Made by a program: the position numbers and the translations under genes | Notes under the pieces: model-generated | What the model saw: only the letters and a program-made list of their open reading frames with translations | Database searches by the model: none | What the model was told of the DNA's origin: nothing | DNA from: Sinorhizobium alkalisoli | GTDB taxonomy: Bacteria; Pseudomonadota; Alphaproteobacteria; Rhizobiales; Rhizobiaceae | DNA: 64,000 nucleotides | Direction: 5' to 3' | Assembly (NCBI RefSeq): GCF_008932245.1 | Contig: NZ_CP034911.1 | Coordinates: 310,001 to 374,000, forward strand | In this document: piece by piece, positions 9,685-16,238 of the stretch | Numbering within the stretch: position 1 is the stretch's first letter | Layout: every line of letters starts with the position of its first letter

Positions 9685-10431
9685 ATGCTACAGACGGTCA
9701 ACAGACAGCAACCCTTTCATCATGTGATCGACGACCGCGCTTTCGCTGGTCTGGCGACGAGCGCCCGTCGTCACGGTCGGTCCGCACAAGCTCCTGACCT
9801 GCGCTTGGCTTTTACCCCAGCCGCGCAGGGTGCCTCGGCTGCCGTCGATCAGGTCCCGACGGCAGCCGACTTTCCCTGGATCTGCGACGGTATCCCTGGC
9901 ACCGCCCGGCCCCAAACACGAACGGCTGTCGCGGTTCGCCCGGGAATTCCTGCAAGACGTGTTTCAAGCCGACTTCTCCTTCGCCCAGCCTCCCAGGGCG
10001 GCGTGGCTGTCGCCGACGGCGTTCGGGCGGCAGCCACGTTCTGTGCGTCTACGCACAGCCCAAGGCTTGCTGCCAGCGGCACGCACGACATGATGACGCA
10101 TTCCTCCGGGCGCCCCGTCGTGGCCGGGCATGGTTCAACCCTTAGTGTGGCACTTCTTTCCCCGCCCTCTCAGGGTCACTCGGCTGCCGTTGACGAGTAT
10201 CCTTCAACGGCAGCCATTTTTTTGACGACGCGTGCTCTTTCCAACAACTTTTGCAAGTCACGGCAGGCCGGTCGCACAGGCGGACCCCGGTCTGCCGTAA
10301 CCCCGGAGGGAACCGCGACGCCGGTCTTCCGGGGTAATTCGGCTGCCGTTGGCTCTCGCGGCCGACGGCAGCCTCCTCTATCCCGACCGTGTACGACGCT
10401 GGTCCCGACGAATCTCGGAGGCGCGCCATGA
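9685..10431 (+). CDS. Doubtful 248-codon open frame spanning four stem-loops
   Basis: It starts at ATG 9685 with a good GAGGAG 8 nt upstream, just after the broken MFS gene, and ends at TGA overlapping the ATG of the UPF0262 gene. The protein is rich in Ala, Arg, Ser and Pro and resembles nothing I know. Three stem-loops encode variants of a short peptide (QG-x-SAAVD...TAA). That could mean a repetitive protein, or only that the RNA structures lack stop codons. Composition looks more like a non-coding region held open by GC content, so treat with caution. Confidence 0.25.
   Translation: MLQTVNRQQPFHHVIDDRAFAGLATSARRHGRSAQAPDLRLAFTPAAQGASAAVDQVPTAADFPWICDGIPGTARPQTRTAVAVRPGIPARRVSSRLLLRPASQGGVAVADGVRAAATFCASTHSPRLAASGTHDMMTHSSGRPVVAGHGSTLSVALLSPPSQGHSAAVDEYPSTAAIFLTTRALSNNFCKSRQAGRTGGPRSAVTPEGTATPVFRGNSAAVGSRGRRQPPLSRPCTTLVPTNLGGAP
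9835..10373 (+). repeat. Array of four related stem-loops (possible tandem small RNAs)
   Basis: Four hairpins share the core GGCTGYCG...CGGCAGCC. A has arms 9835-9847/9857-9869 and a 13-bp perfect stem. B has arms 10003-10014/10026-10037. C has arms 10182-10193/10204-10215. D has arms 10341-10352/10362-10373. Loops are 9-11 nt and differ in sequence. The distal stem pairs change together (TCG/CGA, CGCC/GGCG, TTGA/TCAA) and the single mismatches in B and D are U-G pairs, as a conserved RNA fold would show. Each is preceded by a CCC...GGG mini-stem. Spacing is 168, 177 and 159 nt. Confidence 0.65.
10182..10223 (+). terminator. Intrinsic terminator formed by stem-loop C
   Basis: The 12-bp perfect stem GGCTGCCGTTGA/TCAACGGCAGCC with a 10-nt loop is followed at once by A and seven T residues (10217-10223). 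This is the only one of the four hairpins with a T-run, so a transcript from upstream could end here. Confidence 0.7.
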
Positions 10432-10961
10432 ACGCGGCCACGGTCTCCAATGCCTCACCATCCGGCGCGCGGCTCTGCGCCGTCTCGCTCGATGGCTCGT
10501 TTCGTGTTCAGGACGATAAGCACCTCAAGCGGGAACAGGCGATCGCGATCTTCGATCTCTTGAACCAAAACAGTGTCGCTCCCGTCGGCCATGACGGCGG
10601 CCCCTACCGTCTCGAGCTTGCACTGGTCGACCGCCGCCTGGTGATGACGATTTCGCTTGATGGCGGCGAGCATGTCGTCAGCCATCATCTGTCGCTGACG
10701 CCGTTTCGCCGACATCTCAAGGACTATGCCCTCATCTGCGACAGCTTCAACGACGCCGCTGGCCACGCCAGTCCGGAGAAGATTGAGGCGATCGACATGG
10801 GGCGCCGCGGCGTCCACAACGAAGCGGCGGAACTGTTGCAGGCGCGCCTCGCCTCAAAGATCACCGTCGACATCGACACCGCGCGGCGGCTGTTCACCCT
10901 GATTCACGTGCTGCTGATCAGCAACCAGCAGCACGGCGGACACTTGAGGAGGTTGGCATGA
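10428..10961 (+). CDS. UPF0262 family protein
   Basis: 177 residues, matching the UPF0262 family of alphaproteobacteria. The most recognisable region is near the C-terminus, around RRGVHNEAAELLQARL and IDTARRLFTLIHVL. The function of the family is unknown. The ATG at 10428 has GGAGG 6 nt upstream and overlaps the stop of the doubtful upstream frame. Unlike the MFS genes on both sides it is complete, so it may still be under selection. The last stem-loop of the array lies 54 nt upstream, inside its leader. Confidence 0.8.
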   Translation: MNAATVSNASPSGARLCAVSLDGSFRVQDDKHLKREQAIAIFDLLNQNSVAPVGHDGGPYRLELALVDRRLVMTISLDGGEHVVSHHLSLTPFRRHLKDYALICDSFNDAAGHASPEKIEAIDMGRRGVHNEAAELLQARLASKITVDIDTARRLFTLIHVLLISNQQHGGHLRRLA

Positions 10962-11388
10962 CGCTTCCGTCCGCAGTCCCGTCCTGCGGTGGCGGTCTGA
11001 TGACCTGAAGACAGAAAGCAGAGGAGGTGGGCAATAACTGCGGCAACTGATGACACATCCGAGAACAACTGGCACCACTTAAGAATTCGCTGTTACTAGG
11101 AGCTCAAACCTCTGCAGCTCGAAGCCGCGCTATAACCAGCCGGGCGTCTCACCGATGAGACCTTTTTCTCGCTTTCGATACATGAACAACAGGATCTGGA
11201 AGCACAGCTTTTGCGGAACCGACTGATTTTCAGGCTCTACCGCAGGGCGAGTTAGTTGGCCTGATTTTTGCTCCATCTCCCGCCCAAGGTGTCCTTTCCT
11301 TGGCGGGATGGGAACAGGCTCATTTTCAGGTATCGGCGCCAAAAGGTTCAACGTGATGTGTTCTAACTCACTGCCCAAGGACTTTTGA
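10962..11388. other. Gene-free stretch with a terminator
   Basis: No credible gene. It contains the small terminator at 11146-11168, and otherwise sequence leading into the traR remnant. Short frames on either strand lack ribosome-binding sites and family resemblance. Confidence 0.4.
11146..11168 (+). terminator. Small intrinsic terminator
   Basis: GTCTCA (11146-11151), loop CCGA, TGAGAC (11156-11161), then CTTTTTCTC. A short stem with a T-rich tail. It may terminate transcription from the UPF0262 gene. Confidence 0.45.
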
Positions 11389-11583
11389 TTGCAACACTTG
11401 CTGTACAAGATGACCGACCTCACCGCAATTGCGGGCAGCGAGGAGAGCCTCAAGGCGGGCCTTGCAAATATCACCGAGCATGCCGTCTACACGGCCCATG
11501 CCTACATCTATATTCGCACCGGCTACATTAAAGTCATCTCCAACGACAATGGCGGATGGCAAAGCACCTATTTCGAGAGGAAG
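11389..11583 (+). pseudogene. traR: traR N-terminal remnant (LuxR-type quorum-sensing regulator)
   Basis: From TTG at 11389 about 65 codons read as the start of a TraR-like protein: a short MQHLLYKM leader, LTAIAGSEESLKAGL, YTAHAYIYIRTG, then GGWQSTYFERK. This is the autoinducer-binding domain of the Ti-plasmid activator family. Resemblance stops after YFERK. The expected rest of that domain and the whole DNA-binding domain are missing, replaced by MFS-like sequence, so the gene cannot encode an activator. It suggests an ancestor with TraR-controlled transfer. Confidence 0.7.
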
Positions 11584-11689
11584 CATACGCCCATTCATCC
11601 GGCGGCGTTCATGCTGATGTCGGCCGGCTACAAAACGGGGCGCTGTGACGGTGCGGCGCTGGGCGGCTTCATCGTCCTCGGCGCCTTCG

Positions 11690-12531
11690 GCGGGTCCGCT
11701 CGCCGGTGGCCTTCTGATGGCCGGCTTCGGCACTGGTGCACTTGTCACGGGGCTGGCAAATCAGCCTCTCCGACACAGCTTCGCGCAGGAACGAATCTTC
11801 GTTGCTGCCTGCATCGCCCGCGCGACCTGTGTACTGTCGTGGGAGTTTGCCGCGTCGCTCGCGCTTGGCGGCGCCGGCTGGGTAACGGCGTTATCGGTCC
11901 TCGGCGTCAACGTGCAATTCGCCAGTCCGCGCTGGGTCGCGGGGCGGACCATCTCGATCTGCAGCGCCGTCACTTATGGCGGCATCGCCGGCGGCAGCTG
12001 GCTCTGGGGCACGCCGAGACTCATTTGCTTTTCTCTGCGCTCACAGCTTCCGCCGGGGCGTCGCTGTTCGCCGCCGCCTCGGGTGTCAAGCTGCCGATCA
12101 GCAACCGTGTCGACCCGGCACTGGAACCGTCCGGGTCATTCGTTGTGCCGGCGATCGCGCTCGATCTCGAGCCCGGAGACTGGCCGATTCTGGTCATCAT
12201 CGAATATTCCATTGCGCACGACAATGCCAATCAGTTTATCGACGTCATGCGCAGAAGTCGGCATGTGCAAAGCCGGGCTGGGGCAAGGCAATGGACGCTC
12301 ACCCGCGATGTCAGCGAACCCCCGCGCTGGCTCGAGACCTACCGCACACCGACCTGGACGAACGATCACCGACTGCATCACCGTCTGACGGCGGCGGACA
12401 GGCAGCTGTACCAGGAACTAGCGGATCTCGCCCCAGACGCCCAGACGCCGGAAGTCACCATTCTCGTTGAACGCCCGCCTGACGCCACCCGCAAGCCGGC
12501 TGCGCTCGTTTGCCATGTTTCGCAGAAGTGA
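11690..12531 (+). pseudogene. Second MFS exporter remnant (C-terminal half)
   Basis: It begins abruptly at GPLAGGLLMAGFGTGA, equivalent to the middle of the MFS gene at 8.1 kb, and follows it through ASPRWVAGRTISICSAVTYGG to GSWLWG. A frameshift near 12010 moves the rest to another frame, which carries the same soluble tail (IIEYSIAHDNANQF, RTPTWTNDHRLHHRL) to the stop at 12531. The N-terminal half is absent. The two copies differ too much for a recent duplication. Confidence 0.75.
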
Positions 12532-12734
12532 GCAACGCAATGGATAACAGCCGCCCCCTGCGACACCACCCGCGCGTAGCGCAGCTAAGGATTTCCAAAT
12601 GCAATATTCTCGGCCCTCGCACTGTCGGTTGACGTCCGGTGTCGCCGAACCTCCTTCCCGGCGAAGCGCTGCCTCTCGCGTCAACGTCCAAAGAAGGGCG
12701 TCCCGCAGGACGCTCGTGTTGTGGAGATTTTCTT

Positions 12735-13472
12735 ATGCAGACAAACGAATCCGCGCTGCTTCGTATCACTTCCGCCGGCATTGAAGGCGCACCCACCGTC
12801 GACGAGGCGATCAGAATTGTTCAAGCGAACTATGGAGTCGACTTTGTCACTTATCATCTCGCCCAGACCATCGCAGGCGCGGTGGACACACCCTTTGTCA
12901 GGACCAGCTATCCCGATCCGTGGGTGGCACGCTACCTCCTGAAGGACTTCGTCAAAGTCGATCCTATCCTGCACGAGGGTCTTGTTCGGCAGTTGCCCTT
13001 CGATTGGCGCGAAGTTGAAATCCCGGAGGCCGCGCTGGCATTCTATGCCGACGCTATAACGTTCGGTCTTGGCGAGAACGGGTTCTCGATTCCGGTCGTC
13101 ACCAAGTCGCGCCGCGCGCTCTTTTCGCTGAACTCCAAAAAACCAGACGGCGAATGGAGTGCCCTCGTCGTCGAGCAGCGCGAAGAATGGGTCGAGCTCG
13201 CCTTTCTCATCCACAAGAAGGCGGTCCGTGAACTTTATGGCGAAGACGATCCGGTTCCTTTGCTAGGGGGCCGCGAGGTCGAATGCCTGCACTGGGCCGC
13301 GCTTGGAAAGGAAGCTCCCCAAATTGCCGCCATTCTCGGCCTGTCAGAGCACACCGTTCGGTCCTACCTCAAATCGGCACAACTAAAACTGGGATGTGCG
13401 ACCAGATCAGCCGCAACCGCACGCGCAGCACAACTGCGCCTGATCAATCCCTATGGCAATACCCACACTTGA
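12735..13472 (+). CDS. LuxR-family acyl-homoserine-lactone regulator (CinR-like)
   Basis: 245 residues from ATG 12735. Residues 15-160 fit the autoinducer-binding fold ([43 protein letters not shown]), with the Tyr/Trp/Asp pattern of AHL receptors. The C-terminal helix-turn-helix runs about 178-240 ([17 protein letters not shown], then [22 protein letters not shown]). The longer frame back to 12639 has no ribosome-binding site. It lies 75 bp upstream of a synthase gene on the same strand, a standard luxR-luxI arrangement. Resemblance is to CinR rather than Ti TraR, whose remnant lies upstream. Confidence 0.88.
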   Translation: MQTNESALLRITSAGIEGAPTVDEAIRIVQANYGVDFVTYHLAQTIAGAVDTPFVRTSYPDPWVARYLLKDFVKVDPILHEGLVRQLPFDWREVEIPEAALAFYADAITFGLGENGFSIPVVTKSRRALFSLNSKKPDGEWSALVVEQREEWVELAFLIHKKAVRELYGEDDPVPLLGGREVECLHWAALGKEAPQIAAILGLSEHTVRSYLKSAQLKLGCATRSAATARAAQLRLINPYGNTHT

Positions 13473-13547
13473 GGGTATCAGGTTGCGGACATTTCCTCCC
13501 TGTACTTCCGATTGCATGTTCTCGCCGACATCCAAATGGAGGCGACC

Positions 13548-14213
13548 ATGTATGCACTCGTCCAGGGCCATCAGTACGGCCGATATGAACACTTGCTGGA
13601 TCAATATTTCCGGTTGAGGAAGAAAGTCTTTGCCGATCAGCTGCGCTGGAAGGTCAAGACATACGGTCCGTATGAACGCGACCGCTATGACGGCCACAAT
13701 CCGGCCTATCTCATTTGGTGCGATGACGATCGAGACCAGCTCTATGGGGCGGTGCGGCTGATGCCCACCACCGGCCCCACCCTTCTTTACGACGTTTTCC
13801 GCTCCACTTTTCCCCATGCCGCCGATCTGATCGCACCCGGCATATGGGAGGGCACGCGCATGTGTGTCGACGAGGAGGCGCTTGCCCGCGATTTTCCTGA
13901 CATGCGGTGCGAGCGAGCGCTTTGCCTCCTTCTGCTGGCGCTCTGTGAGGTGGCGCTCGACAACGGTATCCACACGATGATTTCGAACTACGAACCGCAT
14001 ATGCGGCGCATCTATGAAAGAGCCGGCGCCGCGTTCGACGAGCTCGGGCGGTCAGATGGCTTCGGTAAGCGCCCTGTCTGCTGCGGTGCTTTCGAGGTGT
14101 CAGGCCGAGTGTTGTTGAACATGCGTGCGAGAATGCAAATCGCAGTGCCTCTTTACCAACACCGGATAACGCCACGGGCTTTCCGCCCTACTTGCGAAGC
14201 GCATCCCGCCTGA
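13548..14213 (+). CDS. LuxI-family acyl-homoserine-lactone synthase (CinI-like)
   Basis: 221 residues. It has the conserved LuxI residues: RLRKKVFADQLRW (Arg and Phe of the active site), then AVRLMPTTGPTLLYDVF, WEGTRMCVDEE and TMISNYEPHMRRIYERAGA. It would make an AHL from acyl-ACP and S-adenosylmethionine. Overall resemblance and length are closest to rhizobial CinI-type enzymes, which often make longer AHLs; the actual acyl chain cannot be told from sequence. The start at 13548 has GGAGG 6 nt upstream; an earlier in-frame ATG overlaps that site. It probably forms a unit with the upstream luxR gene. Confidence 0.92.
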   Translation: MYALVQGHQYGRYEHLLDQYFRLRKKVFADQLRWKVKTYGPYERDRYDGHNPAYLIWCDDDRDQLYGAVRLMPTTGPTLLYDVFRSTFPHAADLIAPGIWEGTRMCVDEEALARDFPDMRCERALCLLLLALCEVALDNGIHTMISNYEPHMRRIYERAGAAFDELGRSDGFGKRPVCCGAFEVSGRVLLNMRARMQIAVPLYQHRITPRAFRPTCEAHPA

Positions 14214-14248
14214 ACCACGACGACAGACCTGCTGCTCGAAGCCACCAA

Positions 14249-14623
14249 GTGGTGAGCCTCTCCGGAGATAGCCAATTGTATCGACACGCCATGGAAGCCT
14301 TCGTCGCAACCGACGATGCACCAAAGATCAGGTCAGACATCCTCACAGATATGATCGAGAGATTTCAGTTAGTCGGCCCGCGCCTGAGCGGCGAGCATCT
14401 TGACTTCGACGCCGGCCGGGCGATGATGGAGCCTATTAGCGACGGTTTAATGTTCTGGGTCGGCGCAAGTGACTTCTCTGCTTGCTGCGGCATCCGCGCT
14501 CTGATCGAGATGAGTACGCGGATGGTTGCACCCACCTTAGATCTCGACACCTGGTATTTCGCGGAAGGCACCCCATTCGAGACCGTGCGACGCTCTCTTC
14601 AAGGACCACGTGCGAGACCATAG
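14249..14623 (+). CDS. Hypothetical protein downstream of luxI
   Basis: Not recognised. About 124 residues reading VVSLSGDSQLYRHAMEAF, then a mixed middle (GRAMMEPISDGLMFWVGASD) with a hydrophobic stretch and paired Cys, ending LQGPRARP. The start is unclear: GTG at 14249, ATG at 14291 or TTG at 14192 (overlapping luxI) are all possible and none has a strong ribosome-binding site. It lies 36 bp after luxI on the same strand and may be cotranscribed. Confidence 0.45.
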   Translation: MVSLSGDSQLYRHAMEAFVATDDAPKIRSDILTDMIERFQLVGPRLSGEHLDFDAGRAMMEPISDGLMFWVGASDFSACCGIRALIEMSTRMVAPTLDLDTWYFAEGTPFETVRRSLQGPRARP

Positions 14624-14716
14624 TTGAAGTCCGCCGATCGCATCGCTCCCATGGAATGCCGGTTGCCAACCAGCCGCAAACCATACACGAAGATATTGAA
14701 TTCGACTTCACGTGAC

Positions 14717-14746
14717 ATAAGTGATATAGGGTATTTGCTCACTTAT
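14717..14746 (+). promoter_or_regulatory. Inverted repeat before the first RES module (candidate operator)
   Basis: ATAAGTGA (14717-14724) and TCACTTAT (14739-14746) form an 8-bp inverted repeat with a 14-nt spacer, 14 nt before the antitoxin ATG. Position and symmetry suit autorepression by the antitoxin or toxin-antitoxin complex. Confidence 0.55.
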
Positions 14747-14760
14747 CTCACGAGGCGGCC

Positions 14761-15582
14761 ATGAATGAAGCCCTGTTTTCTGACGTCGTAATGATTGACC
14801 GGCCCAAGACCGTAGCCTCGTCAAATGCGCCGACGCTCAGCCGTCGCAAAAGGGGCGGTGCGGTCGCTGTAACATTGGGCGACCAGCCTGCGCTTCATGA
14901 CAGGTTCATGAACGCCTTCCTGCAAACGCTTGTCAAACTCAATGTGGCGCCAGGTGGTAAAGGCGACGCCGAGCTTGCACGGCTTGCCAGTGCCATGGCC
15001 GACATTGCGACCGGCGATTCAGTGATACTCAAGCTCAAGCCCGATCTACCCAAGAACTATCGGACCACGGTCGAGACATTTCTGAAGACATTGGTCCGTG
15101 TCAGCGGCTCGTTGGAAGAAAGCCGGCTGGAAGAGGCCATCAACAAGCTTGCCGATGTCATCCTGCCTGATGAACTTGGGGAGGCGCGCGGCGCGCTTGC
15201 CAAGGATAACCTCGAGCTTCGCGACCGGTTCATCCGGGAGATCGCGCAGTTGACCAGTCCCGAGGTCGCAAGCCTGGCAGGATCCTCCGCTAAGAATCCT
15301 TATGCAACCGCCGCACGCTGGAAAAAGGCGGGTGACATCTTTTCGGTTCAGCATCGTGGCACGGAATATTTCCCCGCCTTCCAGTTCAGTGATGGCCGCC
15401 CGCGTCCGGCGGTGAAGGCCGCGCTCAAGGCCCTGCCGCAATCGCTCTCCGCCTGGCAGCAGGCATTCTGGTTCGTATCTGCCAACGGCTGGCTCGATGA
15501 CAAGGCGCCCGTCGACCTGCTGGATGATCTGGACGAAATTGCTTCTGCAGCCGAGCATGAACGCCAAGAGGTCGTCGGTTGA
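14761..15582 (+). CDS. Antitoxin-like partner of a RES-domain protein
   Basis: 273 residues preceding and overlapping a RES-domain gene. Residues 50-170 are largely helical and charged. The C-terminal part (KNPYATAARWKKAGDIFSVQHRG, AWQQAFWFVSANGWLDDKAPVDLLDD) resembles the toxin-binding end of Xre/ParS-type antitoxins, which usually finishes with a Trp-Leu-rich segment. It is longer than the common antitoxins of about 150 residues, so the N-terminal 150 residues may be an extra module. Start ATG 14761. Presumed to bind DNA at the inverted repeat just upstream and neutralise the toxin. Confidence 0.6.
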   Translation: MNEALFSDVVMIDRPKTVASSNAPTLSRRKRGGAVAVTLGDQPALHDRFMNAFLQTLVKLNVAPGGKGDAELARLASAMADIATGDSVILKLKPDLPKNYRTTVETFLKTLVRVSGSLEESRLEEAINKLADVILPDELGEARGALAKDNLELRDRFIREIAQLTSPEVASLAGSSAKNPYATAARWKKAGDIFSVQHRGTEYFPAFQFSDGRPRPAVKAALKALPQSLSAWQQAFWFVSANGWLDDKAPVDLLDDLDEIASAAEHERQEVVG

Positions 15583-16223
15583 TATCCCGGGTCGTGCCGA
15601 GCCCACCCTCGCCTTTTCCGAAGATCAACAAGCGTACGCTCAGGGCGGGGACGGAGCTTCATCGCAACCACCTTTCCTCGTTTGGCGCAGCACAATTCAA
15701 TCCCTGCATGGGGCAACGAACGCGCTTTGCACCGTTCAACGACGGCGGCGGAAACTGCGTGCCGACGCTCTATGCCGCAACAAGCAGAGAGGCTGCGGCC
15801 TTCGAGTCGATCTTTCACGACATCGAACCCACCTCCGCATTCAAAACCGTTCGCCTCGCCACCGTCGAGCAGCGGACGATCAGCATCATTGTCCCTAAAC
15901 GCAACCTGGTACTGGCAAGCCTTTTTGCGCCCGACTTGAAGGCATGGGGCATTAGCCGCTCAGACCTGATCGAAACGTCGAAGTCTACCTATGCTGACAC
16001 CGGTTCATGGGCGCAGGCAATTCACGGTGCGTCGCCGGATGTCGACGGCCTGATCTGGACTTCCCGTCAATGTGATCCCGATCAATGTATCGTTCTTTTT
16101 GAGGATCGTATCGCAGAGGACGAGTTCGAGATCGGGGATTCCTTGCCAGTCGCTTCGAATGCGGGCCTCCTTCTCGAGCTCCGCGACTATGGACTGCGTG
16201 CTGGCATTACGATCATCTCGTAG
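15579..16223 (+). CDS. RES-domain toxin (NAD+-degrading family)
   Basis: 214 residues from TTG at 15579, overlapping the antitoxin stop by 4 bp (TTGA). It has the RES pattern: a conserved Arg early (RTLRAGTELHRNH), RFAPFNDGGGNCVPTLYAATSREAA with the aromatic/Tyr region, an acidic FESIFHD, then ASPDVDGLIWTSRQCDPDQCIVLFED with the Ser. RES toxins studied in other bacteria break down NAD+; that activity here is inferred from family. Convergent with the zeta gene, 15 bp away. A GTG at 15594 is an alternative start. Confidence 0.75.
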   Translation: MISRVVPSPPSPFPKINKRTLRAGTELHRNHLSSFGAAQFNPCMGQRTRFAPFNDGGGNCVPTLYAATSREAAAFESIFHDIEPTSAFKTVRLATVEQRTISIIVPKRNLVLASLFAPDLKAWGISRSDLIETSKSTYADTGSWAQAIHGASPDVDGLIWTSRQCDPDQCIVLFEDRIAEDEFEIGDSLPVASNAGLLLELRDYGLRAGITIIS

Positions 16224-16238
16224 AAATTCTCAGAGGCC

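Noticed and set aside
9835..10373. CRISPR array
   Set aside because: The repeats are inverted stem-loops that differ in sequence, spaced 159-177 nt, with no identical direct repeats of 23-47 bp and no cas genes.
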